Origin: Anaerotignum faecicola
GTDB taxonomy: Bacteria; Bacillota; Clostridia; Lachnospirales; Anaerotignaceae
Reading direction: 5' to 3'
Assembly: GCA_024460105.1 (NCBI GenBank)
Contig: JANFXS010000001.1
Span: 559,259 to 623,258, forward strand
DNA length: 64,000 bases
Position 1 is the first letter of the stretch. Every line of letters begins with the position of its first letter. This document shows positions 17,884-27,169 of this stretch, in pieces. The position numbers and the translations under genes were made by a program. The notes under the pieces are model-generated. The model was not told where the DNA came from. It worked only from the letters and a program-made list of their open reading frames with translations, and made no database searches.

Positions 17884-18748
17884 CGGCAAAAGCTATGTTT
17901 ACGGCATTATAGGCAACCCCATAAGCCACAGTTTTTCTCCGACGCTTCAAAACACAGTTGCCGGCATTTTGGGTATAAATTCAATTTACGTGCCGTTTAA
18001 GGTTGAAAGCGGCATGGTAAGCCAAGCCGTCAACGGGGCGTTTGCCCTCGGCATAAAAGGCATGAATGTAACCGTGCCGCACAAAAAGGAAGTTATGCAA
18101 TGCTTATCCGATTTAGACGGCCTTGCCGAAAAAATAGGCGCGGTAAATACATTAAAGCTGACTGAAAACGGATATAAGGGCTATAATACAGACATACTCG
18201 GCCTTTTTAAATGTTTTGAAACAGCCGGCGTAAGCATACGCGGGAAAACGGCCGCCGTTATAGGCGCGGGAGGCGCGGCAAACGCCGCCGTTACCCTTGC
18301 GGCCGAAAAAGGGGCAAAAAAAATATATATTGCAAACCGCACTGTCGAAAATGCCGAAAAACTTAAAGACACAGTCCGGAAATATTACGGCGCCGATATT
18401 GAAGCCATACCCCTCGGCCATATTGAAAAAGCAGGAAGGCCCGACATTATAATACAGGCCACGTCAGTGGGCATGGGCGATGGAAGGCCGGTTTCGCCTG
18501 TTGAAAACGACATAATATTTGAAAACGCGGAATTTGCCGTCGATATAATATACACCCCATGGGAAACGAAATTCCTGCTCGACGCAAGAAAAAAAGGAGT
18601 TAAGTGCGTCAACGGGTTCGATATGCTTGTATATCAAGGTTTAGCATCGTTTGAAATATGGAACGAAATTTCGATCCCCGTTGAAAAAGCCTTGGAAATA
18701 CGCCGCATACTCGTTTCGCATTATATAGAAAAAGGTGGACGGCCATGA
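17864..18748 (+). CDS. aroE: Shikimate dehydrogenase
   Basis: Reduces 3-dehydroshikimate to shikimate with NADPH. 294 residues. Substrate-binding motifs GNPISHSFSP (about 17-26) and GMNVTVPHKKEVM with the catalytic Lys, then the nucleotide-binding loop VIGAGGAANAAV and the family C-terminus GFDMLVYQGLASFEIW. The ATG sits inside the end of yqeG (20-nt overlap), so translation is probably coupled. The stop overlaps aroK by 4 nt. Confidence 0.96.
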   Translation: MVNSSVNGKSYVYGIIGNPISHSFSPTLQNTVAGILGINSIYVPFKVESGMVSQAVNGAFALGIKGMNVTVPHKKEVMQCLSDLDGLAEKIGAVNTLKLTENGYKGYNTDILGLFKCFETAGVSIRGKTAAVIGAGGAANAAVTLAAEKGAKKIYIANRTVENAEKLKDTVRKYYGADIEAIPLGHIEKAGRPDIIIQATSVGMGDGRPVSPVENDIIFENAEFAVDIIYTPWETKFLLDARKKGVKCVNGFDMLVYQGLASFEIWNEISIPVEKALEIRRILVSHYIEKGGRP

Positions 18749-19290
18749 ATACAAACATCGTTTTAATCGGTTTTATGGGCTGCGGGAAATCGACAATAGG
18801 CAAAAAACTCTGCCGCCGCCTCGGCCTTGAATTTACGGACACCGACATATATATTGAAAAAACCGAAGGAATTCCCATAAGCCGAATATTCGCTTTAAAA
18901 GGAGAAAGCCATTTCAGGACGCTTGAGGAAAACGCATGCAGATCCCTTTGCAAAAGCGGAGGCAAAGTTATAGCCACAGGCGGCGGCATAATCAAAAACC
19001 CCAAAAATACGGAAACTTTAAAAAACGGCGGCGTTATAGTATATTTAAAAGCCCGTCCCAAGCATATTTACAGGAATTTGGCAAAAGATAATACAAGGCC
19101 GCTTTTATCCGGAGGAGGCAAATACAAAAAAATAAAAATACTGTTGGAATCAAGGCGGCAAATGTATGAAGAGGCGGCCGATATAACAGTTAACGTGTCT
19201 TTCAAAACAGTAAACGATATTGTCGGCACAATTATAAGGGAGGTTGAAAAATTTGAAAAAGGTCATTGTAATACACGGCCCCAACCTTAA
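18745..19290 (+). CDS. aroK: Shikimate kinase
   Basis: Phosphorylates shikimate at the 3-OH using ATP. 181 residues. Walker A GFMGCGKSTIGK (about 9-20), shikimate-binding DTDIYIE and GGGI in KVIATGGGIIKNP, and the lid region DNTRPLLSGG are all present. Start overlaps aroE (ATGA). The 3' end overlaps the ribosome site and start of aroQ. Three adjacent shikimate genes argue for coordinated aromatic amino acid synthesis. Confidence 0.95.
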   Translation: MNTNIVLIGFMGCGKSTIGKKLCRRLGLEFTDTDIYIEKTEGIPISRIFALKGESHFRTLEENACRSLCKSGGKVIATGGGIIKNPKNTETLKNGGVIVYLKARPKHIYRNLAKDNTRPLLSGGGKYKKIKILLESRRQMYEEAADITVNVSFKTVNDIVGTIIREVEKFEKGHCNTRPQP

Positions 19291-19702
19291 TTTTACAGGC
19301 ATAAGGGAGCCGGATATATACGGCGGCAGAACCCTTGACGACATCAATAAAAATATACTGTCGGAAGCGGAAACTCTCGGCATATGCGCCGAAGTTTTCC
19401 AAAGCAATTATGAAGGGGCGATAATAGACAAGCTTCAGGAATGTCACATGCTGGGTTTCGACGGCGTCATAATAAATCCCGGGGCCTTTACGCATTACAG
19501 CTATGCGCTTCACGACGCAATAGCCGGCGTTAACATGCCAGCAGTGGAAGTCCATCTTTCAAATATACATAAGCGCGATGAATTCCGCCGCAAGTCAGTT
19601 ACGGCCCCAGCATGCATAGGGCAGATATGCGGGTTTGGCGAATACGGTTATATAATGGCCCTTAACGCCCTTAATACGCGCTTTGAAAACGAAAAAAATT
19701 AA
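19253..19702 (+). CDS. aroQ: Type II 3-dehydroquinate dehydratase
   Basis: Dehydrates 3-dehydroquinate to 3-dehydroshikimate, the step before aroE. 149 residues, the normal length of the dodecameric class. Motifs: HGPNLNFTGIREPDIYGG at the N-terminus (catalytic Tyr and Arg), FQSNYEGAIID (usually QSNHEG), NPGAFTHYSYALHDA and EVHLSNIHKRDEFRRKS. I use the TTG at 19253 because AGGGAGG ends 9 nt upstream; an earlier TTG at 19244 abuts the ribosome site. It is the last gene of the aro operon; efp follows after about 95 nt. Confidence 0.93.
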   Translation: MKKVIVIHGPNLNFTGIREPDIYGGRTLDDINKNILSEAETLGICAEVFQSNYEGAIIDKLQECHMLGFDGVIINPGAFTHYSYALHDAIAGVNMPAVEVHLSNIHKRDEFRRKSVTAPACIGQICGFGEYGYIMALNALNTRFENEKN

Positions 19703-19795
19703 AAATAAGGCACTTTTTTAACAAAAACTATTGTAATAAAAGGATTTTTAATTTAAACTATTACGAGATATTTGTTTTTTGAGGAGGATTTATAA

Positions 19796-20353
19796 ATGAT
19801 TTCAGCAGGCGAATTTAGAAACGGCGTTACCATTGAATATGAAGGCGATATCTTTGTTATACTTGAATTCCAGCATGTAAAACCGGGCAAGGGAGCCGCT
19901 TTCGTGCGTACAAAAATTAAAAACCTTAAAACGGGCAGCGTTGTTGAAAGGACATTCAGGCCGACGGAAAAAATGCCAAGGGCGCACATCGACAGGCAGG
20001 ACATGCAGTACCTCTACAACGACGGTTCTTTATACCATTTCATGAACACCGAAAACTACGAACAGATTGCCGTTAACGAAAGCGATATTGGCGATACCCT
20101 TAAATTCGTTAAAGAAAACGATATGGTTAAAATACTTTCATATGAAGGACAGGTTTTCGGCATTGAGCCTCCGCTTTTTGTTGAACTTGTAATAACCGAA
20201 ACAGAGCCTGGATTTGCCGGAAATACGGCTCAGGGCGCAACAAAACCAGCCGTTGTTGAAACGGGCGCAACTGTTTATGTTCCGCTTTTCATCAACCAGG
20301 GCGAAAAAATCAAAATAGACACAAGGACAGGCGAATATTTGGGAAGGGCTTAA
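19796..20353 (+). CDS. efp: Translation elongation factor P
   Basis: Ribosome-binding factor that relieves stalling at polyproline. 185 residues with the three-domain layout. The domain I tip loop [14 protein letters not shown] carries the lysine that some bacteria modify. The C-terminal domain ends [21 protein letters not shown] precedes the ATG. No EF-P modification gene is adjacent. A strong terminator follows. Confidence 0.97.
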   Translation: MISAGEFRNGVTIEYEGDIFVILEFQHVKPGKGAAFVRTKIKNLKTGSVVERTFRPTEKMPRAHIDRQDMQYLYNDGSLYHFMNTENYEQIAVNESDIGDTLKFVKENDMVKILSYEGQVFGIEPPLFVELVITETEPGFAGNTAQGATKPAVVETGATVYVPLFINQGEKIKIDTRTGEYLGRA

Positions 20354-20387
20354 TCCGCCGTAATCCGATTTGATATTTGCTTTTCAT

Positions 20388-20436
20388 ATCCGCTTTTCGG
20401 CAGACGGAAAACCGTCCGTCCAAAGGCGGATTTTTT
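20388..20436 (+). terminator. Terminator after efp
   Basis: Long hairpin: outer arms ATCCGCTTTT and AAAGGCGGAT, inner GACGG/CCGTC with an AAAA loop, then six T on the plus strand. It starts about 35 nt past the efp stop. Confidence 0.8.
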
Positions 20437-20519
20437 CTGCGGCAAATAACGTCTTTCATTTTAAAATTATCGTAGCTTGCTTGCCAACTCCTGTAAATCC
20501 GCAATAATACAACGATATT

Positions 20520-20840
20520 CACTCTCTTTCGGGCTTTTCCATACGCATGCAATAATTGTACTCGCGGACTTATAAATTGAGCTATTTTAATCACTCCCTT
20601 TATGTCGGCAATAGTCGTCAGGTTGTATGTCAACAATATTCAGGCTCTTTCAGGCTTTTTCCAACTCCTGCGGTAATTGTACGGATAAAACCATAAATTG
20701 TATGAGTTATTTCAACTACGCTTTGCATACCGTAAATAAATTTCGGATTATACGTCAATGGTATTTCAGGCTCTTTCAGGCTTTTTCCGCATCATTGCAG
20801 TAACCGTCTGCCCTTACGCCTAATTTGTCCCGTTTTTCAG
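20520..20840. repeat. Degenerate tandem repeat, unit of about 121-126 bp
   Basis: Three successive copies begin at 20520, 20641 and 20767. The latter two open with an identical 22-nt stretch starting CAGGCTCTTTCAGG and ending TTTTTCC; the first opens CACTCTCTTTCGGGC. Copies 1 and 2 also share TAATTGTAC, ATAAATTG and ATGTCAA/ACGTCAA at matching offsets. A partial earlier unit (CCAACTCCTG, about 20482) may precede them. There is no coding frame across the units. Confidence 0.7.
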
Positions 20841-20934
20841 ACGGCTAAATGCTCTTACCGTTAATTTTGAAGGCAAAATGCCGTTAAATCTCTTTCCTGT
20901 AAGGCGCAAAATGCATACCGTAAATTCCATACAT

Positions 20935-20984
20935 ACAAAAAACGCCGTTATTAAAAGCTTACTGCTTTTGATAACGGCGTTTCC
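20935..20984 (-). terminator. Terminator after addB
   Basis: Stem AAACGCCGTTAT / ATAACGGCGTTT with an inner AAAAGC/GCTTTT pairing. On the minus strand the 3' arm continues into six T. It lies about 85 nt past the addB stop. Confidence 0.8.
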
Positions 20985-21069
20985 CGCTTTTTCCAAAATT
21001 CATAACGTCTTGCTTTAACTCGGCATAATCCCATATTAAAGAGCCTGTAAGCATTAGGGCAATCCGTTG

Positions 21070-24000
21070 TTACTCCGTTTCCGCGCCTTCTTCCACAAGC
21101 TTAAACACATCGTCTTTACTAAGCTCTTTAAGCTTCCTGCGTTTAAACCACTTCTCATTTTCGTCAAATCCGCAAACGCTTTTATAAATGCAGTAAACAC
21201 ATGGAGTTGTCTGTTTATTTTTATATGGCGACGGCATTATTATGCCTTTTTTAATACCGGCGCCTATTTGTGCCGCTGTTTTTATTGTATAGCCGCAGAG
21301 CTTTTCAAACGTACGGCGGCTCGCAACCATCGACGCGGCTGTGTAGTTCCCGTCTGTTTTCCTGTATCCCACCGGTATTATGCTTGACGTTCCGTCAATA
21401 TTTCTGTCCATGGCGGCGATAACCTTATCGTCGTCAAGAACAAGTCCGCTCATCGAAAGCTTTTTCAATATCTGTTCTTCTATCTGTTCTGCCGTAAGCT
21501 TTGAGTCGGCCGAGAGCATCGGATCGTCTATTTTAAAATAAAAGGCCCCTCCCGGTATTATTTCGCCGCCGAAAATTTCTTTTCCGTTTTTTAGGAATTC
21601 ATCCATATAAATTAAAAGCTGTAGCTGTATGCCGTAATAAAGCTCCTGAAGGCTGAAAGACTTTTTGCCGGATTTATAATCTATTACTTTAACGTATGTA
21701 GTCCCGTCCGAACTTAATATGTCTACCCTGTCTATTTTCCCTGTTAATATAAGCTTCTTGCCGTCCTCAAGATCTATTATGACAGGCGGCAGTTTTTTGC
21801 CGTCGCCAAAGCTTACCTCATAACCGTAAGGCTCAAAATCCCCGCTTTTTATATGTTCCGCTATAGTCGATACAGCCCTGACGGATATACGCTTTAGGCG
21901 CTTTATAAGATATCTGAGGCCGTTATTTGAAAAGAGTATTTCATTGCCTATATTCGGCGCCTGCCTGTCTACGGCTGTATTAGTTAATTCCGTTATATCG
22001 TCGAACGATATGGTTTTCCACGTTTCCCCTTTTTCCTGCATAAGATATGAAAAATCCTCCAGAACGCCATGGAAAAGCAGTCCGAGATCCGGAGTATTAA
22101 GCCTGAAAACATGTCTTTCCTTTGCCTTAACAGTATATGCCATAAAATAAGCGTACGGGCATGCCGCAAACCTTTCAAGCCTTGAAACGCTGGAATATAT
22201 ATCCCCTCCGAAAAGCGCCGTGCAGCTTTCATGGCTTAGCGAAGGCTCGGGCCCTTTTTCGGAAAGCCCCTTTTTTATAAGTGCGGCGCGTTTTTCCCAT
22301 TCCGCATTTTTTTCAAAGTAGGAAAACGCCTCCTGCCATCTCCCGCATTTAAGCTTTGTGCCGATACGCCTGAAAACTGCCGGAGGCGAAATAAATATAT
22401 CCGTTTTTTCAGGATCGTAACACTCCATTGCCATGCCCGGAAACATTTTCAGCATTCCGCTTACAACAGGCGACATAGCAAGCGTTTTGCCGTCAAGGCT
22501 TCCCGTAGGGAACGAAATGAAAAGTTTTTCCGACGGTTTTGTTAAAGCCTTATATATGAGGAACTGTTCTTCAAAAGCCGTCCTTACGCCGTCAGGGGCA
22601 AGAGTTACGCCGTTTTTTTCAAGCAGGTTCCTTTCGTCGTCTTTAAGTATTCCCTCCGGCGCTCCCGCCGACGGTATAACGCCGTCGTTGGCTCCGACGA
22701 CAAAAAGGGCTTTGACGTCCGGAAGCCTCGTTCTCTCAAGAGTGCCGACAGTTATATTGTCTATAGTCGGCGGTATAAGTCCCAGGCGGCTGACGGAAAT
22801 TCCGCTGTCCAAAAGCGAATAATATTCCCTGAACGTAATTTCCGTATCCCCGAGCATATTTGAAACGGAATCAAATATTTCCATTATAATATCCCATATA
22901 CGGCGATTTTCAGCCGCCCCCGTATATATGCCTATGCCGGTTTGGTATTCGGCAAAAAAATCAAGACGATCCGTTATTCCCATATTTTCAATGGTTTTAA
23001 AAACTGCTGACGTTATGCTTTTGGCGCTGTATGGCTTTTTCATATTTTTAAAAACCCTCAGCGGCACAAAATATGACATAAACGTATTTTTGACTGAATT
23101 AATTTTTATGTATTCGTCAATGTGTTCTTCGCCTTCAAGCCCAAAACTCCAGCTTTCCATGTCCCATTTATAACCTTTTATGCCATGGGCAAGGCAGTAA
23201 TTTTCGAGAGTTTCTATGTCGCAGCGGTTTATCTGTGTAAGTCCCGTTTTAAGCAGGCCGAATACGCTTTCAAACGAAAAATTATAAATAAAAACCTCCA
23301 TTATGCCCTTAACAAGAAGCACAAGCGGATGCGCTGAAATATCCCGTTTTACATCGATAAAATACGGTATTCCGTTTTCAGCCAAAACCTTTTTTATAAC
23401 TCCTTCATAGCTTTCCGCCGATCCCGCCATTAACGCTATATCCCTGAAACGGTAGTTTTCATCCCGCACAAGATGCAGTATTTTTACGGCGGCGGCTTCT
23501 ATTTCGTCATAAATATTAGCGGAGTAATATACGGCTATCCCTTCATGCCCCATGCCGCTTTTAAAAAACGTGCGCCCGTAATTTTTTTCAAAGTTCGCTA
23601 TCCCCGCGGATTTGTACCTTACCGCCGTATCCATGAACACGGGAGCCTTTATTTCCACGCCGGCGTCGGAAGCTATACGGCACAGCTTTAAATACGTTTC
23701 TTTGGGGCCGAAAAACAGGTCCGACGGCACGAGCCTGTCTGAAGCCGCGGCCTGCCTGTCCATTGTAAGCACAACCGTCACATTCCCGGAAATTTTTAAA
23801 AGCTTTCCTATTATCTTATACTCCTGCGGAGTAAAACCGTCAAAACCGTCAATCCATATCTCGGCTCCCTCCAGAGCCCTATACCCGTCTATTGCGCCGT
23901 AAAGTATATCAAGCGTTTCCTCACTGCTGAGATACCCTTCGTTTATAAAATTTATATACTCGCCGTATATAAGAGCAAGGTCTTTTATTTTAAGGCCAAG

Positions 24001-24447
24001 CGCCTCGCCCCCGCCTTCGCATGCGTCAAGCAGCTTTTGCGGCGGAACGGTATATCTGAAAAATTCTGTTATAATACTTGAAAGCTGTTCGGAAAATCCC
24101 TTCTTATCGGCCGATTTTTTATAATACAGAAGCTTTTCCGCATTATCAATCATTATTTTCCTTAGCGCCACGGCCTTTGAAACATCAGTTAAAGGAATTG
24201 TTTTTCCGCATCCCGTTTTAGAAAAAACCGTATGCGCAAGGCGCGTGAAACTTAAAACTTTCGCCCGCATTATAACTTTGTTTCCCATGGCGGCAATCAG
24301 ATCCTTTTCGGCTTGGAAAGAAAACTGATCCGGAACTATAAGTATACTTAGGCCGTTATAGTTTTCTTTGTGCTTTTTTGCTATGGATTTAAGGCAGTAT
24401 TCGGTTTTGCCGCTTCCCGAACGCCCAGCTACAAAGTTCAGCGCCAT
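21070..24447 (-). CDS. addB: AddB (helicase-exonuclease subunit), no adjacent addA
   Basis: Subunit of the AddAB helicase-nuclease, which resects double-strand breaks. 1125 residues, normal size. N-terminal Walker A GRSGSGKTE (8-16) and LIVPDQFSFQAEKDL; UvrD-like motifs through the middle; a RecB-type nuclease domain with the GKIDRVDIL and VIDYKSGKKSFS motifs. The Fe-S cluster cysteines are in FAACPYAYF and near the end at Cys1083, Cys1086 and Cys1092. AGGAGG lies before the ATG. The partner AddA normally follows directly; here there is a terminator and repeats instead, and no addA is in the window. Confidence 0.95.
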   Translation of the reverse strand: MALNFVAGRSGSGKTEYCLKSIAKKHKENYNGLSILIVPDQFSFQAEKDLIAAMGNKVIMRAKVLSFTRLAHTVFSKTGCGKTIPLTDVSKAVALRKIMIDNAEKLLYYKKSADKKGFSEQLSSIITEFFRYTVPPQKLLDACEGGGEALGLKIKDLALIYGEYINFINEGYLSSEETLDILYGAIDGYRALEGAEIWIDGFDGFTPQEYKIIGKLLKISGNVTVVLTMDRQAAASDRLVPSDLFFGPKETYLKLCRIASDAGVEIKAPVFMDTAVRYKSAGIANFEKNYGRTFFKSGMGHEGIAVYYSANIYDEIEAAAVKILHLVRDENYRFRDIALMAGSAESYEGVIKKVLAENGIPYFIDVKRDISAHPLVLLVKGIMEVFIYNFSFESVFGLLKTGLTQINRCDIETLENYCLAHGIKGYKWDMESWSFGLEGEEHIDEYIKINSVKNTFMSYFVPLRVFKNMKKPYSAKSITSAVFKTIENMGITDRLDFFAEYQTGIGIYTGAAENRRIWDIIMEIFDSVSNMLGDTEITFREYYSLLDSGISVSRLGLIPPTIDNITVGTLERTRLPDVKALFVVGANDGVIPSAGAPEGILKDDERNLLEKNGVTLAPDGVRTAFEEQFLIYKALTKPSEKLFISFPTGSLDGKTLAMSPVVSGMLKMFPGMAMECYDPEKTDIFISPPAVFRRIGTKLKCGRWQEAFSYFEKNAEWEKRAALIKKGLSEKGPEPSLSHESCTALFGGDIYSSVSRLERFAACPYAYFMAYTVKAKERHVFRLNTPDLGLLFHGVLEDFSYLMQEKGETWKTISFDDITELTNTAVDRQAPNIGNEILFSNNGLRYLIKRLKRISVRAVSTIAEHIKSGDFEPYGYEVSFGDGKKLPPVIIDLEDGKKLILTGKIDRVDILSSDGTTYVKVIDYKSGKKSFSLQELYYGIQLQLLIYMDEFLKNGKEIFGGEIIPGGAFYFKIDDPMLSADSKLTAEQIEEQILKKLSMSGLVLDDDKVIAAMDRNIDGTSSIIPVGYRKTDGNYTAASMVASRRTFEKLCGYTIKTAAQIGAGIKKGIIMPSPYKNKQTTPCVYCIYKSVCGFDENEKWFKRRKLKELSKDDVFKLVEEGAETE

Positions 24448-24635
24448 TTAAATTCCTCCTGTCGTATATAACTGCGGCATACGCCGGTATTTTTATTTCC
24501 GTATGTCCTTTTATTCCCCGGCATGGCGTTTCCAATCCGAAAATATACCCCAAAAAACTAAAGGCAAATTAATTAAGGCATAATTGACCTCCTTCAAAAA
24601 TAAAATATAACAGATTATCTTTTAGGGGGATTATT

Positions 24636-25046
24636 ATGCCGGGCAATAAATTTATGGTTATTAAATTTAAAGAGCTTTTGAAAACATCAGTATTTGCCGT
24701 TTTGGGGGTAATAATTATACTTGCCGTTATCTATTTCGCCATTGGCAGGGCGGCGGGAAGCGAATCGGCTTATGTGCCGGGTATCTACACCACTGACATA
24801 GCCCTTGAAAACGGAAGCGTAACGGTTGCCGTTGAAGTGAGCAAATCAAAAATCAAATCCGTGGAGCTTATACATAACAGCGAAACCGTACCCGTTTTTT
24901 ACCCGCATATCGACGAAACAGCCGAACTTGTAAGCGAAAGGATTGTTAAAAACCAAAGCACCGAGCAGGCTGAAGGCGACAGCGTAAGCAGTTCCGTAAT
25001 ACTTTCGGCGGTTGACGACTGTCTTGAAAAAGCCAAGGCCATTTAA
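24636..25046 (+). CDS. Membrane-anchored FMN-binding-like domain protein
   Basis: 136 residues: one N-terminal membrane segment (about 17-38) and a single extracytoplasmic domain resembling FMN_bind (GIYTTDIALENGSVTVAVEV, VELIHNSETV, SERIVKNQST, ILSAVDDCLEKA). FMN_bind proteins of the NqrC/RnfG type carry an SGAT motif whose Thr holds covalent FMN; the equivalent stretch here is EGDSVSSS, so covalent attachment by that route looks unlikely. GGGGGA precedes the ATG. It is a lone gene divergent from addB. Function is unknown; it might bind another ligand with the same fold. Confidence 0.65.
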   Translation: MPGNKFMVIKFKELLKTSVFAVLGVIIILAVIYFAIGRAAGSESAYVPGIYTTDIALENGSVTVAVEVSKSKIKSVELIHNSETVPVFYPHIDETAELVSERIVKNQSTEQAEGDSVSSSVILSAVDDCLEKAKAI

Positions 25047-25416
25047 CGTATTCAGAAATTCCCCGCATAAGAACCTCCGCGGAAAGTGCAGGGAATTTCT
25101 TATACGGCGCATGAGCGCAGTCCGTATAAAAATCTTTATGCCTTAATATAAAATAAAAAAGCCTTATTCCCAAAAAGGCCGGCGCCCCGGGAACACGGCT
25201 TTTTCCTTTTTTGCACGCCGCTTAAACCATGCCGACGCCGCTGAATATTTTTAGGCTCCGCCGCGGCCCGTACCGCGCTTATGAAATAACTACGAAAGTT
25301 CAAGCGGCACGGCGTACTCCATAAAATATCCGTTTTAATCAACATCATCCATTATGACGCTTAAATTATTTCGCATATTTATGCGGACAAAATTCTCCAA
25401 TACATATTGAAGTCCG
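25047..25416. other. Gap with two hairpins
   Basis: No gene. It holds two hairpins: AGAAATTCCC (25054-25063) with GGGAATTTCT (25091-25100), probably ending the FMN-binding-like gene, and AAAAAGCC with GGCTTTTT (about 25150-25203), with an inner TTCCC/GGGAA, which could work in either direction between the convergent genes. Confidence 0.55.
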
Positions 25417-26676
25417 TCAACGGCTTGCCCTGCTGAATTTTTTCAGCAGTTCGGCATATTCCCCGTTTATTTTTTCGTATGCGTCTATAACGGGTTTGCT
25501 GTATTTTCCGGCTTCATCGGTTATATAATCGAAATTATTAAGGGCAATTTCGACTATATCCTTATCCAATAGCCCTTTGCCGCACATTTCGCTTAGGACT
25601 TCAAAAACCTTCTCTTTCGGGAAAGCCGCCTTATAGCTTCTTACTCCGCAAAGCGCGCTTATTACGTCGCTTACAGCCGCAATCCTTTCGCACTTTGAAA
25701 GCTCCCCGGCGCAAAGGCCTTTATGATACCCGTTCCCGCCAAGCTTTTCATGGTGCCTTGAAGCAATATTAACAATTTCCTGCCCGGCGCATCCGTCAAG
25801 TATTTCCTCGGTCATTGCAACATGGGTTTTCATTATTTCCATTTCTTCATCAGTCAAACGCCCCGGCTTTTCAAGTATGTCGGCCGGTATGCCTATTTTC
25901 CCTATATCATGAAGCATAGTTCCATAGTATACGTTTTCAGCCTCATTTTCGTCCATGCCGTAAAGCTCCGCAATAAGGCGGCTTATATGCATCGCGGCAA
26001 CCGTATGTATAACTGTGTGACGGCTTCTGAAATCTATGGAATAAATAAGCGTTTCCAGATATTTTATACTTTGATTGTCTAGATATCCGCTTTTTTTAAA
26101 CACGTCGCCGACTTCTATGCCGGCTTTTATCCTTTCGATAACCGAGCCGGCTTTTTCGGCTTTTAAAAAGGCTTCTACCGCTTCCGGCGAAAAATTTGCG
26201 CCGCGGCGGGATTTAAAATAATTTTCAAGCTCCGTACTATTCCATCTTTCGGAATATGTAACCAGTATATCCGCCCTGTCGGCTACATGCAGAAACTGAG
26301 CGCACTTTTCAACATCGCCGCGCTTATCCCCAAAATCTTTATAATCCATATGATGGTAAAGCACAATACGCGCCAAATCGCCAGCCGGCGACAGTTCCCT
26401 TAAAAAAAGGTACCCATATATGGAATGTTCCCAGACATTATCGGTTTCAAAGCCGACCAGGCGGTCTATCTCATCCGTACGGTATGCCCCTATATCATGA
26501 AGCATTGATATAAGCAGAACGCTGTCTTTATCAAACCCCATTCCCATCGGCATTTCCCTAAGCATGGCGTCCATAATAAAGGCAACTTTAAGGCCATGAT
26601 CTAAAAGCCTTTTATCCACCTTGTTGAGCGAACGCTGTATCATCAAGGCCATGCCGCCGTAACTTATATTAATCAC
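25417..26676 (-). CDS. Tandem HD / HD-GYP signalling protein
   Basis: 419 residues with two HD domains. The first (about 25-175) has SMLHDIGAYR, EHSIYGYLF and LYHHMDYKD. The second (about 215-405) has the HD-GYP layout: HTVAAMH, TMLHDIGKIGIP, KTHVAMTEEIL, and SRHHEKLGGNGYHKGL, where GYP reads GYH. HD-GYP proteins hydrolyse cyclic di-GMP, so this is a probable phosphodiesterase, though the Pro change makes activity less certain. GTG start overlaps the hemerythrin stop (GTGA), with GGTGA upstream. The pairing suggests an oxygen- or redox-responsive cyclic-dinucleotide switch; that is inference. Confidence 0.85.
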   Translation of the reverse strand: MINISYGGMALMIQRSLNKVDKRLLDHGLKVAFIMDAMLREMPMGMGFDKDSVLLISMLHDIGAYRTDEIDRLVGFETDNVWEHSIYGYLFLRELSPAGDLARIVLYHHMDYKDFGDKRGDVEKCAQFLHVADRADILVTYSERWNSTELENYFKSRRGANFSPEAVEAFLKAEKAGSVIERIKAGIEVGDVFKKSGYLDNQSIKYLETLIYSIDFRSRHTVIHTVAAMHISRLIAELYGMDENEAENVYYGTMLHDIGKIGIPADILEKPGRLTDEEMEIMKTHVAMTEEILDGCAGQEIVNIASRHHEKLGGNGYHKGLCAGELSKCERIAAVSDVISALCGVRSYKAAFPKEKVFEVLSEMCGKGLLDKDIVEIALNNFDYITDEAGKYSKPVIDAYEKINGEYAELLKKFSRASR

Positions 26677-27077
26677 TTTTCACCGCGTATAAAAGCCGCA
26701 AGCTTTTTATCCTCACGTTTGATATGGTTTGTAAGCCATCCGGCAAGCGTAAGATTAATCTCGCTTACCATTGCCACGGTCGCCCCCTGCTGATCGAGTT
26801 TTTTCATTATATCCAAAATCGACTTTTTAAACGCTTCATGATAGCGTTTATGATTTGGGTAGTCCGGATATTTATACTGGAGCTGAAGCCTCTCTTCATC
26901 AGCAAAGTGTTTCGACGTGTAATCGTAAACAAATTTTGCCGTTTGGGCAACCTGCGCCCTCCCCTGCCCTTTGGAGCATGCTTCAAGAAGATCGTTTATA
27001 GCTTTTATAAGCTGTTTATGCTCGCTGTCTATTAAAGCGTTTTTTGTTTCCAAGTCCGGTGTAAATACATATGCCAT
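26673..27077 (-). CDS. Bacteriohemerythrin
   Basis: 134-residue non-haem di-iron oxygen-binding four-helix protein. All family ligand motifs are visible: IDSEHKQL, HFADEE, HKRYHEAF and WLTNHIKREDKKL. Single-domain hemerythrins bind O2 reversibly and in anaerobes act as oxygen sensors, buffers or scavengers. AAGGGATG lies upstream of the ATG. Its stop overlaps the start of the tandem-HD gene, which strongly implies co-translation. Confidence 0.94.
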   Translation of the reverse strand: MAYVFTPDLETKNALIDSEHKQLIKAINDLLEACSKGQGRAQVAQTAKFVYDYTSKHFADEERLQLQYKYPDYPNHKRYHEAFKKSILDIMKKLDQQGATVAMVSEINLTLAGWLTNHIKREDKKLAAFIRGEK

Positions 27078-27169
27078 GTGAAATCATCCCTTCTGTTAAA
27101 AATGCTGATATTTGTTACTGATTTAATTCACAGTATACTCACCTATTCCTAATTCGTCAACCAAATTAG

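Larger units (their letters stand above)
20354..21069. other. Long convergent gap between efp and addB
   Basis: Between two facing genes, 716 nt. It contains the efp terminator, an array of degenerate repeats of about 125 bp and the addB terminator, each listed separately. I see no gene; addA, which usually follows addB, is absent. Confidence 0.6.

Noticed and set aside
20520..20840. Possible CRISPR array
   Set aside because: Unit length of about 125 bp and degenerate copies do not fit 25-37-bp repeats with unique spacers; no cas genes.
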